Part shown: in pieces, positions 47,747 to 56,111 of the stretch
How positions within the stretch are numbered: position 1 is the first letter of the stretch
How the letters are laid out: each line of letters starts with the position of its first letter
From: UBA3263 sp964554665
GTDB lineage: Bacteria > Bacteroidota > Bacteroidia > Bacteroidales > Muribaculaceae
DNA: 64,000 nucleotides
NCBI GenBank assembly: GCA_964554665.1
Contig: CAZKPP010000003.1
Span: forward strand, 1-64,000
Reading direction: 5' to 3'
Notes under the pieces: generated by a model
The model's database searches: none
The model's input: only the letters and a program-made list of their open reading frames with translations
What the model was told of the DNA's origin: nothing
Program-made: the position numbers and the translations under genes

Positions 47747-49768
47747 TTACAATAAAGATACTGAACGGTTTACAAAGTCGCTCAACTCGCGGCCACGCAA
47801 CATTCCGGTCGAAAGCAGCGCCAGGTCGATAAGCTGACGTACCAGCGGCTGCTTCGAAGCGAATTCCTTGGCTTTGTCGGCAATAGCCTCTCTTGAGCTG
47901 CCCATTGCGGCCTGCAGTTCGGAGATTTGCTTTTGCTGCTCGTCGGTAGGCTTATGATCTTTGACTTCGGCGTTAACCGCATTGAGCTTGGTTTCGGCTT
48001 CGCCCAGCTCGGCAAAAGCTTTGTTAACATCCTCGCCAATGGCTTTTTCGGCTTCTTCCTTGATTTTAGCCACCAGCGGGTGCTCGGTGTTGACAACTAA
48101 TGAATAGGTGTCGGGCAGCTGACTGTAGAAGTTCATGCCAGGCTGCATGGCCGCCATTTCCTTCATTCGGCGCATGTATTCGTTAACGGTGATGGTTACC
48201 GGCATCGACGATGCGCTGAGCGCTTCAAGCTGCACCAGGAATTCGGCCTTTTCAACGTTAGGAATCTGCGATTTGAAGACTCCCGACATCATTTCGAGCG
48301 TTGCGCCCGACAGGTTCGACGTCTTGGCGTTGCCTTTGTCAATGAGCTTGTCGATAATATCGGAGTCGACGCGCACAAACCGCGAGCCTTCGATTTTGGT
48401 TTCGAGCAGGCCGACGAAATGGCTGTCGAGCTGACCGTCCATAACCAAAACGCTGTAGCCCTTGGCCGTTGCTTCGTTGATATACGAGAACTGGGCGGTG
48501 GGGTCGGTAGTGTAGAGGAACACTATCTGCTTCTGCGCGTCGGTTTGGTTTGCTTCAATCAGGGTTTTATACTCGTTGATAGTATAGTACTTGCCTTCGG
48601 TGTCCTTGAGCAGGCAGAAGTTCATTGCCGCGTCGCGGAATTTATCGTCGGTCAGCATACCGTATTCAATGAACACCTTAATGTCGTCCCATTTGGCTTC
48701 AAAGTCTTTGCGGTCGGCCTTGAAAATGTCTTCGAGGCGCTGGGCAACTTTCTTGGTGATGTAGCCCGAGATTTTCTTAACCGCCGAGTCGCTCTGCAGG
48801 TAGCTGCGGCTAACGTTCAGAGGAATGTCGGGCGAGTCGATAACGCCTTGCAGAAGCATCATGAATTCAGGCACTACGCCCTCAACCGAGTCGGTTACGA
48901 ACACCTGGTTTGAATAGAGCTGAATCCTGTTTTTGGTAAGCTCGAAGTTATTGTGAATCTTCGGGAAGTAGAGAATGCCGGTCAGCGTGAAGGGATAGTC
49001 AACGTTGAGGTGAATCCAAAACAGCGGGTCGTCCTGACCGGGGTAGAGTTCGTGGTAGAAGTCGAGGTAATCCTTGTCGGTCAGGTCAGCAGGCTTCTTG
49101 GTCCACGTAGGCTCGGTGGAGTTGATAACAACGCCGTTGCTTTCGACGGGAACCGGCAGGAAGCGGCAATATTTGCGCAGCAGGGTGTCGATGCGGGCCT
49201 GTTCGAGGAACTCTTTGCTCTCATCGTCGATATAGAGAATAATGTCGGTGCCGCGAGTTGCTTTGTCGCACGGTTCGAGGGTATAGACCGGTGAGCCGTC
49301 GCACTCCCAGCGCACGGCCTGCGCGCCTTCTTTATAGCTCAGAGTGCGGATTTCCACTTTTTTCGACACCATGAAGGCCGAGTAGAAGCCGAGGCCAAAG
49401 TGGCCGATGATGCCGTTGGCGGTGTCTTTATATTTATTAACGAATTCTTCGGCGCCTGAAAAGGCAATCTGGTTGATGTATTTTTCAACATCCTCGGCTG
49501 TCATGCCGATGCCATGGTCGGAAACGGTAAGTGTGCCGGCTTCCTTGTCGATGGTAACGGTAACCTTCAGGTCGCCCAGTTCGCCCTTGAATTCGCCGAA
49601 CGACGACAGGGTTTTAAGTTTTTGGGTGGCGTCCACGGCGTTGCTCACGAGCTCGCGCAGAAAAATTTCGTGGTCGCTATACAGGAATTTTTTGATTACG
49701 GGGAAAATGTTTTCGGTAGTAACACCGATAGAACCTTGTTTTTTTTCGATTGTATCCATATTTTGCAT
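47747..49768 (-). CDS. htpG: molecular chaperone HtpG (Hsp90)
   Basis: Bacterial Hsp90. The N-terminal GHKL ATPase shows LRELVSNAVDATQKL, DHGIGMTAEDV and GHFGLGFYSAFMV, followed by the middle domain (LNVSRSYLQSD) and the C-terminal dimerisation domain. The length of 673 is longer than E. coli HtpG but usual for Bacteroidota. Met4 (MDTIEKKQGSIGV) is an equally plausible start nine bases downstream; no strong ribosome-binding site distinguishes them. The gene precedes dacB with a 3-base gap, so the two may be cotranscribed. Confidence 0.97.
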   Translation of the reverse strand: MQNMDTIEKKQGSIGVTTENIFPVIKKFLYSDHEIFLRELVSNAVDATQKLKTLSSFGEFKGELGDLKVTVTIDKEAGTLTVSDHGIGMTAEDVEKYINQIAFSGAEEFVNKYKDTANGIIGHFGLGFYSAFMVSKKVEIRTLSYKEGAQAVRWECDGSPVYTLEPCDKATRGTDIILYIDDESKEFLEQARIDTLLRKYCRFLPVPVESNGVVINSTEPTWTKKPADLTDKDYLDFYHELYPGQDDPLFWIHLNVDYPFTLTGILYFPKIHNNFELTKNRIQLYSNQVFVTDSVEGVVPEFMMLLQGVIDSPDIPLNVSRSYLQSDSAVKKISGYITKKVAQRLEDIFKADRKDFEAKWDDIKVFIEYGMLTDDKFRDAAMNFCLLKDTEGKYYTINEYKTLIEANQTDAQKQIVFLYTTDPTAQFSYINEATAKGYSVLVMDGQLDSHFVGLLETKIEGSRFVRVDSDIIDKLIDKGNAKTSNLSGATLEMMSGVFKSQIPNVEKAEFLVQLEALSASSMPVTITVNEYMRRMKEMAAMQPGMNFYSQLPDTYSLVVNTEHPLVAKIKEEAEKAIGEDVNKAFAELGEAETKLNAVNAEVKDHKPTDEQQKQISELQAAMGSSREAIADKAKEFASKQPLVRQLIDLALLSTGMLRGRELSDFVNRSVSLL

Positions 49769-49815
49769 TTGGTTTTTATCTTGTGAATATCAAACACCGT
49801 GCCAAACTGATTGGT

Positions 49816-51147
49816 TCAGAAAAGACCGAGTCCTGAAAGGAATATTAACGTTATGCAAATCGGAGCTATAAAGCGAAGAATAAATAAAAGAATCGAAACA
49901 ATGATTTTTGAAACCCCGCGCAGCTGGGCCTCAACCGCACGGCGTTTCATAACGTATCCGACGTAGAGCGAAATCATTATGCCGCCGACGGGCAGGCAAA
50001 TGGTGCTCGAAACGAAGTCGAATAAATCAAACAGACTCATTCCGAACAGGTTGATATTGAGTTCGGGGTTGAACGAAAGCGAGCAGAGAGTGCCGAATAC
50101 GGCGCAAATAGCGATGGTCAGGGCTGTGGCTTTGGAGCGGGCCATTTTGCGTTCCTCGCAGAAGTAGGCAATGGCGATTTCCGCCATGGAAATCGTGGAG
50201 GTCAGCGATGCGAGCAGCAGCAAAAAGAAGAATAGGGGAGACCATAGCTGGCCCAGAGGCAGATTATGGAATATTTCAGGCAACACTTCAAAAACCAGCT
50301 TGGGACCGCCGGCGGGAGACTGACCGAATGAGAAAACCGCCGGAAAGATTATGATGCCCGACAGGATGGCCACCAAGGTGTCGAGCCCGGCAATAGTTAC
50401 GGCATTATTCAGCAACTTGGTTTCCGATTTGAAGTAGCTCGCGTATGTGAGCATACATCCCAGGCCTATGCTGAGCGAAAAGAATGCCTGGCCCATGGCA
50501 CCGAGCCAAACGCTTGGCGTGAGTTTCGAGAAATCGGGCTTAAACAGGAATTGCAAACCCTCCTTAGCTCCGGGGAGCAGTAGGGAATTCAATGCGAAAA
50601 TCAAAAGTAGGCCGAAGAGCAGCGGCATCATCAGGTTCGACATCCGCTCGATGCCTTTCTGCACCCCCTTGCGGAGAATCAGAAAGTTCAGAGCAAGAAA
50701 AATCAAGGTGAAGATAACCGCATTCCACGACCCGGCAAAGTCCGAGAACTGCCGGTGGAGTTCCTGCTGGTTAGCGGCTCCGCTGAAGCCTTGCAGCGAC
50801 CGGAAGATATAGTCGGTGGTCCAGCCGGCAACAACGCTGTAGAAGCTCAATATAATGAGCGAAGCAATTATGCCGTTCAGGCCTATGAGATTCCACACCC
50901 GCGAGCCGGGCAAGGTTTTGAAGGCTCCGTAAACGTTCTTTTTGGCAGCACGGCCGATTATAAACTCAGCCGTGATAACCGGAATGCCGAGCCCGAGGAT
51001 AAAAAGGAGGTAGATGAGCATGAAAGCGCCGCCGCCATGAACACCGGCCTCGTAGGGAAATCGCCATACGTTGCCAAGGCCGACTGCCGAGCCGACCGTA
51101 GCCGCTATGACTCCCAGGCGGGTGGTGAACTGCGCGCGCTGGGCCAT
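49816..51147 (-). CDS. sodium:neurotransmitter symporter family transporter
   Basis: The 443-residue protein has 11-12 transmembrane helices of the NSS/SNF family (LeuT fold). The first helix block, VGSAVGLGNVWRFPYEAGVHGGGAF, carries the sodium- and substrate-binding unwound region (written here in part: GSAVGLGNVWRFPY). Bacterial members take up amino acids such as leucine, tryptophan or tyrosine with sodium. The substrate here is unknown. Its start overlaps the carB stop by one base, so it is translated with carB, which is unusual for this family. No regulatory signal of its own was found. Confidence 0.93.
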   Translation of the reverse strand: MAQRAQFTTRLGVIAATVGSAVGLGNVWRFPYEAGVHGGGAFMLIYLLFILGLGIPVITAEFIIGRAAKKNVYGAFKTLPGSRVWNLIGLNGIIASLIILSFYSVVAGWTTDYIFRSLQGFSGAANQQELHRQFSDFAGSWNAVIFTLIFLALNFLILRKGVQKGIERMSNLMMPLLFGLLLIFALNSLLLPGAKEGLQFLFKPDFSKLTPSVWLGAMGQAFFSLSIGLGCMLTYASYFKSETKLLNNAVTIAGLDTLVAILSGIIIFPAVFSFGQSPAGGPKLVFEVLPEIFHNLPLGQLWSPLFFFLLLLASLTSTISMAEIAIAYFCEERKMARSKATALTIAICAVFGTLCSLSFNPELNINLFGMSLFDLFDFVSSTICLPVGGIMISLYVGYVMKRRAVEAQLRGVSKIIVSILLFILRFIAPICITLIFLSGLGLF

Positions 51148-54100
51148 TAGTATTCGTCCCAGGACTTGATTTCGATGTCGTCGAGCGTCATCGAAGTGAA
51201 GGCTGAAATGAAGGCCGCGGCCAGGCGGGCGTTGGTGAGCAGGGGCACGTTAAGGTCAATCGCCGCGCGACGAATCTTGTAGCCGTTGCTGAGTTCGGTA
51301 GGCGTAAGGTTCTTGGGAACGTTGACCACCATGTCGATTTCCTTGTTGTGGAGCAGGTCGAGGGCCTGGGGCTGCATGTCGGGTTGCGACGGCCAGTAAA
51401 CGCGAATGGCGGGAATGCCGTTGTCGTTCAGGAACTGGTGGGTGCCTCCGGTGGCGTAAATCTTATAGCCGTGGTTATGCAGCAGATGGGCGCTGTCGAG
51501 CATGTCGGCTTTCTGCTTCGGGGTGCCGGTCGAGAGCAGTACGCTCTTTTCGGGTATGCGCTGACCAACCGAGAGCATTGCTTTCAGGAGTGCTTCGGAA
51601 GTGTCGTCGCCAATGCAGCCCACTTCGCCGGTCGAACTCATGTCTACGCCCAGAACCGGGTCGGCGCCCTGCAGGCGCGAGAAGCTGAACTGCGAGGCCT
51701 TGATGCCTACGTAGTCGAGGTCGAAGGCGCTCTTCGAGGGCTTTTCAACCTCTTCGCCGAGCATAATGCGGGTTGCCAGGTCGATAAAGTTGATTTTGAG
51801 AACTTTGCTGACAAAGGGGAACGAGCGCGATGCACGCAGGTTACATTCAATAACCTTAATGTCGTTGTTTTTGGCGAGGAACTGAATGTTGAAGGGACCG
51901 CTGATGTTGAGCGCTTTGGCGATTTTTGCCGATACCTTTTTCAGGCGGCGCATGGTTTCAACATAAAGTTTCTGGGGAGGGAACTGAATGGTTGCGTCGC
52001 CCGAGTGAACGCCGGCAAACTCAATGTGTTCGCTGATTGCGTAGGCTTTGATTTCGCCGTTTTGAGCAACCGCATCCATTTCAATTTCTTTGGCAAACTG
52101 AATGAACTGACTAACAACCACCGGGTGCTCCTTGCTGACGTTGGCCGCCAGACGCAGGAAGCGTTCGAGTTCTTCGGGATTGGAGCAGACGTTCATGGCC
52201 GCGCCCGAAAGCACATAGCTGGGACGAACGAGCACCGGGAAGCCTACTTCGTCGATAAACTTGTGAATATCGTCCATCGACGTAAGTTCGCGCCACGCGG
52301 GCTGGTCAATGCCCAGTTCGTCGAGCATTGACGAGAATTTATGGCGGTCTTCGGCATTGTCGATGCTTTGGGCAGTGGTGCCGAGAATGTTAACCCCCTG
52401 GGCATCGAGCTTCATTGCGAGGTTGTTGGGAATCTGACCACCCACGGAAAGGATTGTGCCGTAGGGAGTTTCGAGGTCGATAATGTCCATTACGCGCTCA
52501 AATGTCAGCTCGTCGAAATAGAGTCGGTCGCACATATCATAGTCGGTCGACACCGTTTCGGGGTTGTAGTTGATCATTACCGAGCGGTAGCCCTGTTTCT
52601 TAACGGTCAGCAGTGCGTTAACCGAACACCAGTCGAATTCAACCGACGAACCGATGCGGTAGGCACCCGAGCCGAGCACCACTATGGAGCGGTTGTCGTT
52701 TTCGTAGTTGATGTCGTTAAACGAACCGTTGTAGGTGAGATACAGGTAGTTTGTCTGTGCGGGATATTCTGCTGCCAGGGTGTCGATTTGCTTTACGACC
52801 GGCATGATGCCGAGCTCTTTGCGGTAGTTGCGAACGTTGAGCGACGCTTCGTGAGCTTTGGCGCCGGCAATAGTCGGGTCGATTGAGCGTGCTATCTGGA
52901 AGTCGCTGAAACCTTGCTGCTTGGCCTGGAGCAAAAGCTCGCGCGGCAGGGTGGGGAGAGCGTTATATTCATGCAGCTCGGTGTAGGTATCAACAATGTT
53001 TTTGAGCTTATGCAGGAACCAGCGGTCAATCTTGGTCAGTTCGTGGATGCGCTCGATGCTATAGTCATGTTGCAGAGCCTGTGAGAGCACGAAAATGCGC
53101 TTGTCGGTCGGCTCGGCGAGAGCCTTGTCGATGTCTGAAACGTGGAGTTCTTTGTTGCCAACGAATCCGTGCATACCCTGACCGATCATGCGCAGGCCTT
53201 TTTGAATGGCTTCTTCAAAGGTGCGACCAATGGCCATAACTTCGCCCACCGACTTCATTGACGAGCCGATTTCGCGGCGCACACCATGGAATTTGCCGAG
53301 GTCCCAGCGCGGAATCTTAACTACAATGTAGTCCAGAGCGGGTTCAAAGAATGCCGAAGTTTCTTTAGTAACCGAGTTCTTCAGGTCAAAGAGGCCGTAG
53401 CCGAGGCCGAGTTTGGCGGCTACGAATGCCAGCGGATAGCCGGTAGCTTTCGAGGCGAGGGCCGACGAGCGCGACAGGCGGGCGTTGACCTCGATGACGC
53501 GGTAGTCCATCGACTCGGGGTCGAAGGCATATTGAACGTTACACTCGCCAACGATGCCTATGTGGCGGATAATCTTTATGGCAAGCGAACGCAGGTAGTG
53601 GTAATCTTCGTTGGTGAGGGTCTGCGAGGGTGCAACCACGATGCTCTCGCCGGTGTGGATGCCGAGCGGGTCGAGGTTTTCCATATTGCAGACCGTAATG
53701 CAGTTGTCAAAGCGGTCGCGAACAACTTCGTATTCTACCTCTTTCCAGCCCTTGAGCGATTTTTCTACCAATACTTGAGGGCTGAAAGATAAAGCCTTCT
53801 CTACGAGTGCGATTAGCTCTTCGCGGTTGTCGCAGAATCCGGAACCGAGGCCGCCCAGCGCGTATGCGGCGCGAACAATTACCGGATAGCCGAGAGCTTC
53901 GGCGGCGGCAATGGCGTCGGCAGTTGTGCTGACTGCTTCGCTCTTTATGGTCTTAACGTCGATTTCGTCGAGTTTCTTAACAAACAGTTCGCGGTCTTCG
54001 GTGTCCATAATGGCCTGAACCGGAGTGCCGAGCACCTTAACATTATATTTCTCCAGAATACCGGAGCGATACAATTCAACGCCGCAGTTCAGGGCAGTCT

Positions 54101-54368
54101 GGCCGCCGAAGGCGAGCAAGATGCCGTCGGGGCGCTCTTTTTTAATCACCTTTTCAACAAAGAGCGGAGTAACCGGCAGGAAGTAAATTTTATCGGCAAA
54201 TCCATCGGATGTCTGGACCGTTGCAATGTTCGGGTTGATGAGTACGGTTTCAATACCTTCTTCCTTCATTGCCTTGAGGGCTTGCGACCCGGAGTAGTCA
54301 AATTCGCCGGCTTCGCCAATTTTCAGAGCCCCGCTGCCAAGAAGCAGCACTTTCTTTATGTCGTTCAT
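51147..54368 (-). CDS. carB: carbamoyl-phosphate synthase large subunit
   Basis: CarB makes carbamoyl phosphate from bicarbonate, ammonia and two ATP for arginine and pyrimidine synthesis. Its 1073 residues contain two homologous ATP-grasp halves: the first with GSGALKIGEAGEFDYSGSQ at the start, the second with GSGAYRIGSSVEFDWCSVN at about 567. A C-terminal MGS-like allosteric domain ends the protein (YATGGTHQFLNDNGI). Both halves are complete. It lies 24 bases downstream of carA in the same direction and is followed by the NSS transporter with a one-base overlap. Confidence 0.98.
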   Translation of the reverse strand: MNDIKKVLLLGSGALKIGEAGEFDYSGSQALKAMKEEGIETVLINPNIATVQTSDGFADKIYFLPVTPLFVEKVIKKERPDGILLAFGGQTALNCGVELYRSGILEKYNVKVLGTPVQAIMDTEDRELFVKKLDEIDVKTIKSEAVSTTADAIAAAEALGYPVIVRAAYALGGLGSGFCDNREELIALVEKALSFSPQVLVEKSLKGWKEVEYEVVRDRFDNCITVCNMENLDPLGIHTGESIVVAPSQTLTNEDYHYLRSLAIKIIRHIGIVGECNVQYAFDPESMDYRVIEVNARLSRSSALASKATGYPLAFVAAKLGLGYGLFDLKNSVTKETSAFFEPALDYIVVKIPRWDLGKFHGVRREIGSSMKSVGEVMAIGRTFEEAIQKGLRMIGQGMHGFVGNKELHVSDIDKALAEPTDKRIFVLSQALQHDYSIERIHELTKIDRWFLHKLKNIVDTYTELHEYNALPTLPRELLLQAKQQGFSDFQIARSIDPTIAGAKAHEASLNVRNYRKELGIMPVVKQIDTLAAEYPAQTNYLYLTYNGSFNDINYENDNRSIVVLGSGAYRIGSSVEFDWCSVNALLTVKKQGYRSVMINYNPETVSTDYDMCDRLYFDELTFERVMDIIDLETPYGTILSVGGQIPNNLAMKLDAQGVNILGTTAQSIDNAEDRHKFSSMLDELGIDQPAWRELTSMDDIHKFIDEVGFPVLVRPSYVLSGAAMNVCSNPEELERFLRLAANVSKEHPVVVSQFIQFAKEIEMDAVAQNGEIKAYAISEHIEFAGVHSGDATIQFPPQKLYVETMRRLKKVSAKIAKALNISGPFNIQFLAKNNDIKVIECNLRASRSFPFVSKVLKINFIDLATRIMLGEEVEKPSKSAFDLDYVGIKASQFSFSRLQGADPVLGVDMSSTGEVGCIGDDTSEALLKAMLSVGQRIPEKSVLLSTGTPKQKADMLDSAHLLHNHGYKIYATGGTHQFLNDNGIPAIRVYWPSQPDMQPQALDLLHNKEIDMVVNVPKNLTPTELSNGYKIRRAAIDLNVPLLTNARLAAAFISAFTSMTLDDIEIKSWDEY

Positions 54369-54392
54369 CTATAATTTGTTGAAAGGTGAGAT

Positions 54393-55469
54393 TTAAAGCA
54401 ATTTTATAAATTCGTCGAAAAGAAACTCGGTGTCTTTCGGTCCCGAGCTTGCTTCGGGGTGGAACTGGGCCGAAAAGAATGGTTTCGACTTGTGGCGTAT
54501 TCCTTCGTTGGTGCCGTCATTCATGTTGATGAACAGCGGTTCCCAGTCGGCCGGCAGCGTTGAGTTATCAACCGCAAAACCATGGTTCTGGGAGGTAACG
54601 AAGCAGGTGTTGGTGTTGGTCATGCGCACCGGCTGGTTGTGGCTGCGGTGGCCATACTTGAGTTTGTAGGTTTTGGCGCCGGCGGCTTTCGACAAGAGTT
54701 GATTGCCCATGCAGATGCCGCAGATAGGTTTGTCCTCTTTGAGTGCCTTGCGCAGGTTTTCAACGGTTTTGTCTACCATGTCGGGGTTGCCGGGGCCATT
54801 GGAAATAAACAGGCCGTCGTAGTTGAGGGTAGTGAAATCATAGTCCCAGGGAACTCTGATAACCTTTACTCCGCGGCGGGTCAGGCAGCGGATAATGTTG
54901 TGTTTGACGCCGCAGTCAACCAAAACTACCGTTTTGTCGCCTTCGCCGTGGTATTCAACTTCTTTACACGAGGTTTTGGCAACCAGGTTTTCTTTGTTGG
55001 GGTCATACCAGTCGGGCTCTTCGGTGCCGTCAACAACTATTTTGCCGAGCATCGAGCCCTTTTCTCTAAGGAGTTTGGTAAGAGCGCGGGTGTCGATGCC
55101 ATATATTCCGGGAATCTTTTCTTCGTTGAGCCATTCAGCCAACGAGCGGTCGGCCTGCCAGTGAGAGTGGTCGAACGTGTAATCCTGGGCCACAATGGCG
55201 CGGGCGTGGATATGGTCACTTTCGTAAAATTCGGAAATATCGTCTTTTTCAGAACGGGGAGCAACGCCGTAGTTGCCGAGAATCGGGTAGGTGGTTACAA
55301 GAATCTGGCCTTCATAACTGGGGTCGGTTAATGATTCCGGGTAACCTGTCATTGCGGTATTAAATACAACTTCACCGGCAGTAGATGCGGGGTAACCGAA
55401 TGATTTTCCATGGAATACGGTTCCATCTTCCAGAATCAGACGGGCGTTGGGAATTTGGCGCATAAGCAA
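54393..55469 (-). CDS. carA: carbamoyl-phosphate synthase small subunit
   Basis: CarA is the glutamine amidotransferase subunit delivering ammonia to CarB. It has an N-terminal CPSase domain (ARLILEDGTVFHGKSFGYP) and a class I GATase domain with the nucleophile cysteine in CGICMGNQLLS (about residue 253) and the His-Glu of QFHPEASSGP. The length of 358 is typical. The start at 55469 (MLMRQIPNA) or Met3 are both possible. It heads the carA-carB-transporter operon from the promoter at 55497-55504. UTP produced downstream would normally feedback-regulate CarB. Confidence 0.97.
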   Translation of the reverse strand: MLMRQIPNARLILEDGTVFHGKSFGYPASTAGEVVFNTAMTGYPESLTDPSYEGQILVTTYPILGNYGVAPRSEKDDISEFYESDHIHARAIVAQDYTFDHSHWQADRSLAEWLNEEKIPGIYGIDTRALTKLLREKGSMLGKIVVDGTEEPDWYDPNKENLVAKTSCKEVEYHGEGDKTVVLVDCGVKHNIIRCLTRRGVKVIRVPWDYDFTTLNYDGLFISNGPGNPDMVDKTVENLRKALKEDKPICGICMGNQLLSKAAGAKTYKLKYGHRSHNQPVRMTNTNTCFVTSQNHGFAVDNSTLPADWEPLFINMNDGTNEGIRHKSKPFFSAQFHPEASSGPKDTEFLFDEFIKLL

Positions 55470-55496
55470 AAAATGTGGGTCAGTTTACTTTGCGTG

Positions 55497-55504
55497 CAAA
55501 GTTA
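55497..55504 (-). promoter_or_regulatory. -7 element for the carAB operon
   Basis: TAACTTTG followed by C on the minus strand, with about 22 bases of leader to the carA ATG. A TTTG at the ideal upstream distance was not found. Confidence 0.6.
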
Positions 55505-55558
55505 CGAATTTTCTGCCGATTTTTTGTTGCTTTTAAACCAAAAAATCGCTTTGTGTGT

Positions 55559-55566
55559 TATTTTTG
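55559..55566 (+). promoter_or_regulatory. possible -7 element for the flavodoxin gene
   Basis: TATTTTTG, 27 bases before the ATG at 55593. There is no convincing -33 box; weak support. Confidence 0.4.
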
Positions 55567-55592
55567 TAAATATAACTCTAAAATTCAAGCAA

Positions 55593-56090
55593 ATGAAGAA
55601 ATTCGGAATATTTTATGGCTCTTTGACCGGAACGACCGCCAAGGTTGCCCGGCGCATTGCCGAAAAACTCGGTGTAGATAGCGAAGATGTACACAATGTA
55701 GCCTCTACGGCGCCTTCGGTTGTGGGTGACTATGAGAACCTGATTTTTGCAACTTCGACCTGGGGCGCAGGCGATGTTGAGGAAGACTGGCTTGACTTTC
55801 TTGATGCCCTGAAGGCCATGGACCTTCGCGGCCACAGAATCGCTCTTGTGGGCGTTGGCGACGAAACCATGTCGGATACATTCTGCTCCGGAGCCGGCAT
55901 TATCTACGATAAGCTGAAAGACTCGGGCGCATATTTTATCGGCTCATATCCGGCCGACGTTTATAAGTTCAACCATTCCGAAGCAATTGTCAACGGCCAG
56001 CCCGTAGGCCTGCTGCTTGATGAAACGAACCATGCCGACCTGACCGACGGTCGTATCGACGGTTGGCTGCTGACGGTCGGACAATACTGA
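55593..56090 (+). CDS. fldA: flavodoxin (long-chain type)
   Basis: A 165-residue FMN electron carrier. The FMN phosphate loop is GSLTGTTAKVA (about 9-19) and the second FMN-contact region is TSTWGAGDVEEDW; the long-chain insertion region around FIGSYPADVY is present. It substitutes for ferredoxin under iron limitation or serves constitutively in anaerobes. The start MKKFGIFYGS follows an A-rich leader; an in-frame Met at 55410 lies inside carA sequence on the opposite strand and is rejected. It is convergent with sbcC, and a hairpin in the sbcC tail probably terminates it. Confidence 0.95.
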   Translation: MKKFGIFYGSLTGTTAKVARRIAEKLGVDSEDVHNVASTAPSVVGDYENLIFATSTWGAGDVEEDWLDFLDALKAMDLRGHRIALVGVGDETMSDTFCSGAGIIYDKLKDSGAYFIGSYPADVYKFNHSEAIVNGQPVGLLLDETNHADLTDGRIDGWLLTVGQY

Positions 56091-56111
56091 TTGAAAATCT
56101 AAACAGTTACT

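Noticed and set aside
51348..52331. Plus-strand open frame of 327 codons
   Set aside because: Antisense to carB; no independent promoter or motif.
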